From Guillardia theta CCMP2712 (taxonomy: Eukaryota > Cryptophyceae > Pyrenomonadales > Geminigeraceae), in NCBI RefSeq assembly GCF_000315625.1, contig NW_005434447.1, positions 1-58,980 on the forward strand: DNA of 58,980 nucleotides. Reading direction: 5' to 3'. Under the pieces are notes generated by a model, which saw only the letters and a program-made list of their open reading frames with translations, was not told the DNA's origin and did no database searches. Each line of letters opens with the position of its first letter. The first letter of the stretch is position 1. Below are positions 28,649 to 39,500 of this stretch, piece by piece. The translations under genes were made by a program, and so were the position numbers.

Positions 28649-29305
28649 ATGCAAGGGAGGGAGGGTTCGTTCCTATGTGCCCGATGCGGAAGGGGGTACC
28701 TTGGCTACCTGGAGGAATACCTGGAACAATTGAGGCTTGGCCAGGACGACGACTCTGATTTCGAGGATGGCATATTCAACATCGTTTTCAAGATGGAGAA
28801 CGAGTCCAACGCGGAAGACCTTGGGAGGATCGTCTCGCAGTCGGAATCTCTGGTACTGCAGAAGTTGGTGAAGGAGTTCCGAGTCCAGAAGCGGGTTTCG
28901 AGGTCGGAGTCCTTCATGGCCGAGATGCAGGGTGTCCTAGGAGAGCCGAGATTCTGGTGGACGGTGAACATATTCAGGAGGGTGAGGAGGTATCTTGAGC
29001 TGTCTCTGTTGGTGCGGGGGTTCAACGCGCTGCCGGAGGGGCTGCTTGACTGGGTCGATCAACTTGCCGAATGGCACGACGTTTTGAGATGGAGTCGTGT
29101 TTTTGGGAGAACGAGTGTACCGATGGTGCTGTTGCGGCAAGCCCTTGACACATTGAGATCTCGTCGGAGCAGGGACCTCCTGCAGGGCTGGAGTGCCAGT
29201 GTGGCTCACAGCGACGATGTGTTGAGGAGGGCTGTGATGAGTTTCTTCGCGTGGGGCTCGAAGTATGTCAAGAACATCGAGAGGTACTGGGTCTCGTACA
29301 GGTAG
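28649..29305 (+). CDS. CxxCG helical protein, paralog 1
   Basis: MQGREGSFLCARCGRGYLGYLEEYLEQL opens a 218-residue, mostly helical protein. It is a clear paralog of the next gene: both have CxRCGR near the start, then (I/L)...VFKME, SESLVL-x-K, a hydrophobic helix, ALPEGLL-x-WVD-x-L-x-x-W and a C-terminal helix. The function is unknown. A single CxxC pair might bind metal as a dimer or cap a helix. The two copies follow each other directly with separate TATA boxes. Confidence 0.7.
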   Translation: MQGREGSFLCARCGRGYLGYLEEYLEQLRLGQDDDSDFEDGIFNIVFKMENESNAEDLGRIVSQSESLVLQKLVKEFRVQKRVSRSESFMAEMQGVLGEPRFWWTVNIFRRVRRYLELSLLVRGFNALPEGLLDWVDQLAEWHDVLRWSRVFGRTSVPMVLLRQALDTLRSRRSRDLLQGWSASVAHSDDVLRRAVMSFFAWGSKYVKNIERYWVSYR

Positions 29306-29324
29306 CAAGTCACAATGATGTTTG

Positions 29325-29332
29325 ATATAAAT
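29325..29332 (+). promoter_or_regulatory. TATA box of the 29362 gene
   Basis: ATATAAAT lies 30-37 bases before the ATG at 29362, and only 6 bases before the alternative ATG at 29338, so 29362 is preferred. Confidence 0.5.
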
Positions 29333-29361
29333 GAATTATGTTTTTCACCGGGGATTGTTGT

Positions 29362-30036
29362 ATGAATCTTGCTCGAGGTGGGTCGGGAGGGGCGTCGGGG
29401 GGGAACATTGTTTTGTGCGGCCGATGCGGCAGGAGGTTCGTGAACGGCTTGAACGAGGCGCTAGGGCAGCTGAGAAATGGTAGATTTGATGACCGATCGT
29501 TCGAGGGCGGGCTGTGGAAACTCGTGTTCAAGATGGAGCAACTGGACACTGGGGAGGATGATAGGAAGAGGATCGTTGCTGCCTCCGAGTCCCTGGTGCT
29601 GGAGAAGATCGACGAGGAGTCGCGCATACAGGGCGGAATGGCAATGATGGGACGGGATGCCTTGAGGACTCTGATGGGAAAATCCCTGCGAACTCAGGGC
29701 ATTGTCCATAAGATCAACGTGCTCAAGACTATCAAGAGGTACCTGGTGCTGGCGATCACTGTGCGGCAGCTTGAAGCGTTGCCTGAGGGGCTGCTCAGGT
29801 GGGTGGATGACCTGAGTAACTGGTACGACCATGTCAAAGTGGGCCTTCTGGGACAGGTTGCGGTTCCGAGCGGGGCACTGGAACGGTCAATCATTCGCCT
29901 GAACTCCGAGAGGGAGAGGCAACGATTGGATTCTTGGGTGAATGGGGGCGAAGGAAACCTCGTCTTGAAGAGGGCTGTTTGGGAGCTATATCGTTTGGGA
30001 GAGGTGTTCCTTGGGAACATCAAGCGCTCTGTTTGA
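29362..30036 (+). CDS. CxxCG helical protein, paralog 2
   Basis: MNLARGGSGGASGGNIVLCGRCGRRFVNGL, 224 residues. It is the tandem paralog of the 28649 gene with the same ordered blocks (VFKME, RIVAASESLVLEK, LKTIKRYLVLAI, ALPEGLLRWVDDLSNWYD, LKRAVWELYRLGEVFLGNI). Similarity is strong in the blocks and weak between them, so the duplication is not recent. The function is unknown. Confidence 0.72.
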   Translation: MNLARGGSGGASGGNIVLCGRCGRRFVNGLNEALGQLRNGRFDDRSFEGGLWKLVFKMEQLDTGEDDRKRIVAASESLVLEKIDEESRIQGGMAMMGRDALRTLMGKSLRTQGIVHKINVLKTIKRYLVLAITVRQLEALPEGLLRWVDDLSNWYDHVKVGLLGQVAVPSGALERSIIRLNSERERQRLDSWVNGGEGNLVLKRAVWELYRLGEVFLGNIKRSV

Positions 30037-30148
30037 TTGGGGAGACTCTTTCGATCTCTCTCTTTTTCTCTTTCGTTTCAATCTTTTTTATGTTTTTGAT
30101 TACACCTGGAAATCTGAACCTTTTTTTTTGGGACGCGATGTGAACGAC

Positions 30149-30853
30149 ATGCGGTGGGCCCGATTGGTACATCAGTCGAGGGGGTTTTCCGAGGGGTTGT
30201 GCGAGGGAGTTATGAGGATGACGGACCTGGCGAGGGCGTGCGGGGTGATGATCGAGTGGGAGCATGCGAGGAGGGACGAGGAGATGAGGGAGATGAGGGA
30301 GGAATTTGATGCTTCGAGGAAGGTGGAGAGGCAGGCGATGTTCTGGATGATCTACAACACGAAGAGGCTGACGAGGATCTGGAGGAGCATGAAGGACGGG
30401 TGCCATGAGAGGCTCTTGGGGTGCCATTCGTGCCATGGGGGCAGTGGGGGCAGTGGGGGCAGTGGGGGCAGTGGTGGCTCAGGGGCGGACTTGTGGTCGG
30501 ACCAGTGCTATGCGAGCCGGAGGCTGAAGTGGGTTGCTGCGATGACGGGGGTGGACTTTGGCATGGTGGAGTTCGACAAGAGCCTTTACTGCGAGGACAT
30601 GAAGAGGTTGTCTTCGGTGATGGATGTGGAGCACGACGTCGTCTTCGTGACGGTGGGGTCGAGCGAGGGGGAGGCGACGGTGAGGAAGGGCTTCTTCGCG
30701 TACGGGAGGAAGCTTCTCAGGGAGGATGGTTTGGAGGAGGAGGGTGCGAAGAGGCTCAAGGAGTTCTTCAGGAGGGTGATGCATGTGGCCTGTGTGCTCA
30801 TGCAGGAGGATGAGTGCGGGACAGTGGCGGACTGGTTCTACTTCCTGAGGTGA
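30149..30853 (+). CDS. Helical hypothetical protein with a (GGS)n linker
   Basis: MRWARLVHQSRGF opens 234 residues: an N-terminal highly charged helix (REEFDASRKVERQAMFWMIY), CHSCHGGSGGSGGSGGSGGSG (a CxxCH pair plus a perfect five-fold GGS linker coded by gggggcagt repeats), then a second helical domain (YASRRLKWVAAMTGVDFGM, EGAKRLKEFFRRVMHVAC). The position after the two paralogs and the CxxC suggest a relative, but sequence similarity is not obvious. Confidence 0.6.
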   Translation: MRWARLVHQSRGFSEGLCEGVMRMTDLARACGVMIEWEHARRDEEMREMREEFDASRKVERQAMFWMIYNTKRLTRIWRSMKDGCHERLLGCHSCHGGSGGSGGSGGSGGSGADLWSDQCYASRRLKWVAAMTGVDFGMVEFDKSLYCEDMKRLSSVMDVEHDVVFVTVGSSEGEATVRKGFFAYGRKLLREDGLEEEGAKRLKEFFRRVMHVACVLMQEDECGTVADWFYFLR

Positions 30854-30916
30854 TAATTCTTTGCTTCTTTTGGTCTGCTTTTGGAAAGTTTTGTTGGGAT
30901 GGCTTTTGAACTGGGG

Positions 30917-31869
30917 TCAGAATCCGGGGCAGAGGTCGGGGCATGCGGTCTTGTCCGGGCAGACCGAGCAGGTGCTTGGGTTGAAGCGGTAGAGGCCCTG
31001 GTTGCAGAGGCACGCGTCGACGCCGACGCCATTCTGGACAGGCACGGAGTTCTGGGGGCATGGGTACTTGTTGGCCTTGTAGCAGTAGTACCCAAGCTCG
31101 CAGGCCCTGCAGACGCGGTCGTGTGTGGTGTTGCAGGGAGAGACCTGGGGGGATCAGTGCTCCTGGTCAGTTGCGGGTCAATGATCGAGGGTCGGGTGTG
31201 GGGTCACCTCATACTCGCTGGGGCCGCACTCGGTGCAGGTCTTGCAGGCGCGGTCGGTGGTGCCGTTGCCGCCTCCGCATGGCGAGGTCTCGAATGTGCC
31301 GTTGGGGCATTGGGTGCAGGGGCTGCAGGATATGTCGGAGGTAGAGGAGCAGGTGGCGTTCTGGTAGACTTCGGTGCCGTTGCATGACTGGGAGCAGGGG
31401 TAGCAGCCCCCCTTGATGTAGACGAAGCCAACGTTTGGGTCGCTGACGTCGACGATCCACGGGTCCTGGGTGGCACGGGGGCGGGTGTTAGCAAGGGATC
31501 ATGGGCGGCGGGGTTTGCGGAGGTGCGAGGTGGGTTGGGTTTTACCAGGTAGCTGCTGTTGGGAAGCTGCATGACGCTGTAATAGTCACACCCAGAGTAC
31601 GAGCAGGGGTATGTGGAGGGTTGGACGAGGAGACATCCGTGCTGCTGGAGGAAGGAGACGACGTGGTCGACGTTCTGCTGCCACGGGGAGGTGATGTCGA
31701 AGGTGCCGGTGGGGCTGACCGTGCCGGAGAAGACTTTGTACCCTATGCCTCCGATCACCACGTGGTTGCCACCCGAGAGGCCGGCATGCAGCAGGAGGCA
31801 GAGGAGGGCCAGGATGTTCTGCGCAAGGGGAGGTGTGAGTCCGATCCTGCGGATGCGGTACGGAAACAT
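30917..31869 (-). CDS. Secreted TNFR-like cysteine-rich protein, three exons
   Basis: The ATG at 31869 is chosen because a TATATA box lies about 35 bases upstream; it gives a signal peptide (NILALLCLLLHAGLSGG). Introns 31466-31545 (80 bp) and 31145-31207 (63 bp) are GT-AG, phase 0, and their removal restores a run of C-x-x-C-rich modules: GGCYPCSQSCNGTEVY, CSPCTQCPNGTFETSPC, RACKTCTECGPSEYE|VSPCNTTHDRVC and a final YYCYKANKYPC and CSVCPDKTACPDLC. This is the TNFR/GCC2-like pattern. N-glycosylation sequons are frequent (NGT, NAT, NTT). The protein ends without a TM segment, so it is probably secreted. The ligand is unknown. Confidence 0.8.
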
Positions 31870-31901
31870 CGGGGTTCGCAGGCGTGGGTTGAAGGTGTGG
31901 A

Positions 31902-31910
31902 CATATATAG
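31902..31910 (-). promoter_or_regulatory. TATA box of the secreted TNFR-like gene
   Basis: CTATATATG on the minus strand lies 33-41 bases before the ATG at 31869. Confidence 0.55.
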
Positions 31911-32134
31911 GCGCTGTGCTCTGTCGGGGTTGGATTCCACAATCCGAGGGCATCAGATGTTCTGGGGCGGGCATGGTTTCGAGTGTTTTTTAGAAGAGAG
32001 AGAGAGGTAAACAAACAAAACCAAAGGCTTCATTTTGTTTTGTTTCATTGAAAAAAGAACAAAAAGGTTTGGGGTGCAGGGAGCCACGCGGGGCATTCGG
32101 GGAGGGGGCGGTGGACTGTGGCCCTGTCGCTGCC

Positions 32135-33484
32135 ATGCCGATCACGGACGTGCTGGACACGCCTGCGTGGTTCGAGCACGAGATCTGGCCCAGAACGATG
32201 TACTTCCAGGCGCTGAGCACGTGCAAGAAGACGAGGAGGCTGGCAGAGGCGAGCATCCGGTGCCCCGGGAACCGGTGGGAGCTGAGCGTGAGGCTGAGGC
32301 CGGCGGTGGCTGGGGATGCTTCGAGGTGGATGAGGGGGATGGGTGTGATGTCGGATGCGGGGAGCTTCAGCATGACCATCGACCCCTCGCAAGTGGGGGA
32401 AGATGAGGGCTTCAGGGAGGCTCTGCTGAGGGTGTGCAGGTACCTCGAGCAGCCGTGCGTGAGGGGGCCGACGGAGCTGGTGGTGAGGCGTTCGATGGGG
32501 GATCCCGAGCTGTGGCCTATGCCGCTGACGGGGTACTGGAGGCTGAGGAGGCTGGACCTGGAGGCAATGACGGCCTGGGACGCCTGCGTGCTGAACGGCA
32601 TCCTCTTCGAGAGCCGTTGGTGCCTTGAGGGGCTGAGGCTGGTGAACGTGCCGGACACGGGGAAGAGCAGGGTGGAGTCGATGGACGTCTTTCTGTTCGA
32701 GGGGCTGACGAGGCTGAGGAGTCTCTCGTTCCGCAGCCTGGAGCTATCCCAGAGCACGCGGGGGAAGCTTCTGTATGGGCTTCTGAGGCTGACGAGCCTG
32801 ACGGAGCTTCATATCACCAACAACCTTTCGGTCCCGGAGAGGAAGGACGACCTGAGGGCGGTGGTGCAGAGGAACACCGGGCTGACGGACCTGGACCTGT
32901 CGAAGAACTGCCTGCAGAGCCTGTTCTGGCTCAGGGACGTCAAGTCGCTGAGGCACCTGAACGTCTCCAAGAATCCCCTCTACAACCTGAACCGGCAGGT
33001 CGGCACCACGTGCAGGTCCGTGTTCAAGGACCTGGTGACGCTGAGGATGGTGAAATGCCTTCTGAGCACGAGGACGCTGTACAAGCTGGTGGACCTGATG
33101 GCCTGTGTGAACGGGGACACGGTGGAGGTGATGGACTTTGCGCACAACGGTGCGCTGGAGCAGAACGACACGACGTACTGGCTCAGCCTCATGCTGGGGA
33201 GGTCGTTGACTGGTTTCACGAGGCTCGGGGTGATCCATAGCTTTGTCGCGCGGGGCGGGGTGGGGGACTGACCGGGTTGCCAGGAGCTCGGGCTGGATCA
33301 CGTGGACATGCACTTTGCGGTGAGGGTGCAGTCGTGTGTTCTCTCGATTCTGGAGGGGTTCAGCATGAGGGAGCAACCGGGAAGGGTCACGGTGAGCTTT
33401 CAGGGGAATGGTTTCGACAGCGACCCGAGGTATATCAAGGATTTTTTTAATGCTTTCCCGAAGAATGTGATGATCTGCATCTAA
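32135..33484 (+). CDS. Leucine-rich repeat protein, two exons
   Basis: MPITDVLDTPAWFEHEIWPRTMYFQALSTCKK opens an F-box-like helical start. Leucine-rich repeats follow (LRRLDLEAM, LRSLSFRSLELS, LTSLTELHITNN, LTDLDLSKNCLQSL, LRHLNVSKNPLYNL), ending in a longer variable region. A 54-bp intron (33230-33283, GTGATC...CTGACCGGGTTGCCAG) continues the last LRR into LDHVDMHFAVRVQSC. LRR with an F-box-like start suggests a substrate adaptor, but the F-box call is weak. A second LRR gene sits at 51950-53380. Confidence 0.75.
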
Positions 33485-33530
33485 ACTCTAAAATGCTCTA
33501 ACTGGCTCAATAATTCTCACTCCTCTGCAT

Positions 33531-36500
33531 TCACTTGGGGCACACCCTTGGGCAGTAGCTCCCCTTGGGACAGAGGACGCAGCTGTTCTTGTCGTACCTG
33601 AAGTACCCCTCGTCGCAGTTGCACGCGTAGATGTTGCTCGAACCTGCGCTCGATGCAGAGTTGGACGGGCAGGCCCACATCATCCCGTTGGCGCACCAGT
33701 AATTCTGAGGGCAGGCCGCGCAGCTGGACAGGGAGGGCGAGCCCGGGTTGGTGGAGAAGGTGCCGTCGGGGCACGCCGTGCAACCGCTCGAGCCGGCCGT
33801 GGAGTAATGCCCAACCCCGCACTCAAAGCACCTCGTGGCCCCCGTCGTGTTCCCAAAGTACCCCGCTTGACAGGTCCTGCAGCTCTCAATCCCGGACCCA
33901 CCCGTCATCCAGCCGTACGTGCCCAGGGGGCAGGGTGAGCACTGGGTTGAGCTCGACTTGTAGCTTCCAAGGCTGCACAACTCGCACTTCCCGGTGCCCA
34001 TGTTGTAGATCTGGGATGAGTTGCAGGGGGCTACGCATAATCCATTCACCTCGATGAAGCCGGGCTGGCACTTGGTGCAGTAGCATTGGCTCGTGGAACC
34101 GATTGATGAATAAGGAGTCGTCGATGGGCAGGTAGAACAGGCGTCGATCTGCGCTACACTGATCGTCTCCATTGATGCTGAATAATATAAAGAAGTGAAG
34201 TCACTCGAGAACGCCAAGGCCACCGGTTGATAACTCGACACCATGATTGAATACACATTTCCATTGTTCAAATCCACAGATTTGATGCCTGTGTTACCAG
34301 CTTCTGTGATGAGAAGATTTTTGTAGTTTGGTGAAAACAAGATCTTCCGAGGAAAGTTGAGTAGAATCTGACTCGATTGAAGACTCGTCCCCTGCACATT
34401 CCCTGAGGTCCCTGGAGTCCCCAGGAATACACTTTCCACGAGGCTGCTCAACACGATCTTCTTGATGTAGTGCTGGTTGAAGCAAGAAACATAAGCCTCC
34501 GTACCGGCATCATTCATTATGATGTGATTGTCACCAATGCAGTTGTACAGCCTCGCAATCGTGGTCTTGGCATAAACGCCGTCGTAGTTGATTGTTGAAA
34601 TGTACCCATTATATTCTAAGACATAAATTTTGTTCAGGGCCAAACTGTACGCAGCCGAAGTTGGTCTCTCAAACCTCGCAGAAGATCCCACGCCGTCAAC
34701 TGTCGTGTTCGGTGGAGTCGGCGTACGTGGCTCACCAACTCTTGCAACCAGTGAGACCTGTCCAGTAGCATTCGGCATACTCATAATATCAACGAAGTGA
34801 CCCGTCAAGTAAACCACCACCATGTTGGCCGCATCAATCTGCTTCAGGTCATTGGGTGCCGACGGGCTGGAGTCGTAGATTATGCGCGTGTCTCCATTTG
34901 TAACATTCATTTCTTTGACGGACGACCCCGAAAAATCACAAAAGTACAAAGCTGACCCAACAACAAACCCTCCCCGCAGTACACCAAATTTGGGAGGGTA
35001 CTTCAGGATAAGGACCCCAGCTGCACCATTCCCACCTATTACTGTATTGCCAAATGCATCTGCTGAGCCACCCCCACCCCCCGAACCAGTATTCGCCGTT
35101 GCAGCACCCCCCGTTCTTGTAGCACCGGATACCGTATTTCTCCCAACACCACCGACGGTCACCCATACACCGTTCAACAAAGCCCCACCAGCCTCATTCA
35201 GCACCCCACCATTGTTACTCCAGGCACTACCAGCTCCACCCCCACCATAGACTTCGTCAGTGCCAGTGATAGAGATTACAATTGCATCACCCCCTCGACC
35301 GGCAGCCGTACCAACAAAGTAACTGCTCTCTCGACTCTGCCCAAGGTTGGAATTCCCACCAGGTGAGCCAATGCCTCCACCCCCACCAGACAGGATCGTG
35401 GTACCATCCCAATTTCCAGAACCTCCATTGTTCCCCGTACCATCCTGACCCACGGAAATCGAAAAATTGCCATTGGCACTTTGATGGACCGGCTGAAATC
35501 CAGCAGCACCACCACCACAACCCCCTGGCTTGGGCAATAGAAAGGTGCCACCATGAGCAATTCCATAACCACCCGCGCCACCGCCATATACTTTCTTCAA
35601 CGTGGAACTACCCAAAGACAAGGTGGTGTCACCACCATTGGGTGGAGTGGCAGATGCAGCACCACCAGCCCCAACGCTAACAGTGTAAAGCTGCCCAGCT
35701 GCAAACGTGAAAACCCCACTCCAGTACGCACCAGCCCCTCCACCGCCACCATATCCACCACCTCCAGCTCCTCCACCACCAATCATAAACACCTCACACT
35801 CCGTATCCTGGGGAAACGAGAATGTATTGGTCCCCGTCGTGCTCGTGAACTTGTAGTAGTACTCCTCCTTCCCAGCGATCTGCGTCACGCTGGCCGCGCT
35901 CCCGGCGCTGGTGATGGTCGGGGCAGTGATCACAGAGCCGGGCGAAGGAGTCACGTCAACCAAGGTATAAGCGACATCCGTGGGGTTTCTCAAAGCAGTA
36001 ACGTCTCCAACCCCGTAAAGGTTCTCCCCACAAGGCCCTGGAGCATCACAACCACTCTGCCGAAACCTGAAGATCACAGCGCCCGCGCTCCCGTCACCAC
36101 CGTCAAGATTGGAAAGCGAGGAACTCCCGGCCCCACCACCAGACCCCGTATTCGCCTGCGCAACTGTCGGCCCGACAGTGTTGCCACCGCCGTCTCCACC
36201 AGCGCGGACCTTGACACCATTCAACAAGAAAGCCCCACCCCCAATCCCTGGTACGTTCCCACTACTCGGCCAAGCAGCCCCACCACCTCCACCACCATAA
36301 ACCTCCTCTACCCCCACAAGAGTCACAACCAAACCATCACCACCATCACCAGCCACTACAGCAGTCGCCGAAGCGTTCAAGCCTCTACCACTGATTCCAC
36401 CGCCTCCACCCCCGTTCAGAAAGGCCGTCGAACAAGTTCCACACTCGAAACCATAACCACCATCGTTGCCAAAACTGTCATACCCGACATCGATCGCAAA

Positions 36501-39500
36501 GCCTGGTGCGAACACCCGGAAAGTGCTGTCCATGTTCCCGTCATATCCGAAAGCACCGCCGCCACACCCTCCGCTAGCTCCTGCCGTCCCACCGGAGTTC
36601 GCCGAAGTGGAACTCCCGCCTCCAGCGCCACCACCTCGAACCCGCTTGACATAGCCGGATGCGCCCGAAAGCTGGATGTATGTGTCCCCTCCATTCCCTG
36701 GTGCGACATAAGGCGTGGTCTTCTTCCCACCATTCCCACCAGCACCCACCATGACATCATATGACTGCCCACCCTTCAACACAATAGTTCCATTCCAGAA
36801 GCCCCCTGCACCCCCGCCTCCACCTCCATTCTCACCACCACCTGCCCCTCCACCGATCATGAACACATCGCACACGGTATCCACCGGAAATGAGATAGAG
36901 CTGACACCCGCGCTTGTGAACTTGTAGTAATACTCATCGACTGCTCCAGACACAGGCTGTGGGGTTCCAAATGCCCCGTTCTCTAAGATCGAAGGAAAAC
37001 TCAGAATTCCTTTCTGACCGTTCGAAGGCTTGTACGACGGCGCCACCGTCCCCGCCGGGCACTGCTGGCAGGAAGCCGTGGAGACGTCGTAGATTTGGTT
37101 CGCGGGGCATGCGGTTGGGTAGCAGGGGGTAGAGCTGCAGGAGCATTCGCCAGTGGAGCCAGCAGGTGCGTACGGGGCTGTCGAGGGGCACGCACTGCAT
37201 GGTGTGTATTGAATGGCGATAAAGCCATGAGTACCATTTGCATCATACCCACCATCACCGACTCCGTTTGGTAGTCCGAAACCCACTGTAGCCCTTGCAC
37301 CAGGTCCTATACCTCCAGACACACCACTCCCTCCCGGGATTTGTTGAATCAGGGTAACGTTTTGGTGACCCCAATATGAGGAACCTCCACCACCTCCATA
37401 ATTTTCTCCACCATCCCATCCCGTACCACCACCTCCATACCATCCAGCACCACCTCCATCGCCCCAGTCGTTGGCATTGCCACCGTGAAACTTCCTTCCC
37501 GGATATCCATTTCCATCAGATGCGATTCCACCCACCCCGCCACCAAATTCTCCACCTCCTCCACCAGCCTTCACTCCATTTGACCCACCGTCCCTGCCAA
37601 GTCCATCTACCCACAACAAACCGTCTCCACCGCCTCCGCCTGGCATTTGAGCATGATCCGTGGACGTGCCATAACCCGATATGTAACCCCCGCCTCCGCC
37701 TCCACTACCAGCGATCACGAATGGAACCGACAACGATGATATGTTACTACTGGACAGCCATTGCACACTTTCAAAAATGCCACTGAGACCACCACCACCA
37801 CCACCACCAACACGTTGTACAGAAGAATAAATCCCAGCATTTCCGTCGCCACCACCAATCCATGCCCTCAGAACAACAAGGTCGCTTGAACGGAGACCTC
37901 CCTGACCCACAAGCAATTGCAATACCTGTCCAGGTTGTACTTTTATCATGCACTGCACATATCCACCACCGCCACCGCCGTACAAAACATCTTTATGGTC
38001 TCCGCCAGCACCCCCTGCTCCCCAAATATACGCCGTGATCTCAGTGACACCCAAGGGAACAGTCCAGTTTTGTAAAGTACCTGTATACGAAAATGTCTCC
38101 GTCACCACACTACCCTTGGGATCATAATACATATTTTCTGGGCAAGTGTTCACAGCCTGACAACCGCCATCCCCGTACATATCCGTGGACCCCGCCGCCG
38201 CCACAGTCCCTGCCCCACACGCGCTGCACGTCCCGCTGCCTATAGAGTACGCCTGGTCCGCACCGCAAGGCGTCTGGAAGCATGGCACCGCCTTGCAGTA
38301 GCACTCGTTCGTGGAATTAGGCGGAGAGTACGGCCGCGAGCTGGGGCACGCAGAACAGTCCTTCAGCTTCAGGATCACAACGCCGGAACCGCCGGCGGCG
38401 CCGGCGTACGCAGTGCCATCGGATGCATAGGTTCCGCTGCCACCACCCCCACCGGTACCCACCGTGCCAGCAACCGCATTCCCACCCGTTGCATACGCGG
38501 AATTGCCGCCACCGCCTGACCCACCGAGGCCTCCCGAGGTGCATGACGCATCGCTACCACCACCCCCACCACCCGCGTAAAGAATCGACACCCCTGTTAT
38601 CGAAAATGGCATTCCTGGTCCACCCTCACCACAGTACGTGCCCGTGGCATCGGTTCCGACCCCACCGGCCCCACCGCCGCCTCCTCCGTTGTAATTGGTT
38701 GTCGAACAGCTCCCGCCGTTGTTTCCGTATCCCCCACTTGCAGAGGAAGGCTGTAGTCCTAAACCACCATTGTTTGAAGGCGCATTTCGTTGGGTACCGC
38801 CCCCTGAACCACCATTCAAACCAACAATCGACTGCCCGGTTGCATCATTGGCCGTGCCACCCCCACCACCGCCAATCGCAACGTAACCCCCAAAGTATGA
38901 ATTCTGTCCATCAACACCATTGTTTCCAGCGTTCCCAGAAACCAGCGCACCCCCCGTCCCACCCAACCCAACCGCCACCACATAACTGCCGGCCTTCACA
39001 TGCACGCCCTCCTGGTAGATCAACCCTCCAGCACCACCCCCAGCCCCAATCCTCCAACCGCCACCTCCTCCACCGCCAACCACCAGCATGTCCAGCACCA
39101 CATCCTCGGGAAAGTCCACCACATACCTCGTCTGGGCACTCGTCTCATCGCTCACAAACTTCAGCACCGTCCCGTCGCTGACCGTGGTCACAGCCGGATT
39201 CCCAATCATCGCCACGTAGCTCGTAGACACCGCGTACGTGTTCACAGGGCACGCGCTCGGCACGTCGCAGCTCTGGTTGTTCGCGGGGCCGTAGTCCGGG
39301 CTGATCTTCCCCACGGGGCACGCCTTGCACATCCCGCTCGCGGAATCCCACTCCTGGTTCACGGGGCAGTTCTGCCCGGTGGGGTTCCAGCTGCAGGCGC
39401 AACCGTTCGTGACATTGTTCCCGTACGCCGAGGTCCCGGCCACGCACGCGGAGCAGCTGTTGTTGCCAGAGACGTACTCATTGGTGCCGCACACATCCTC

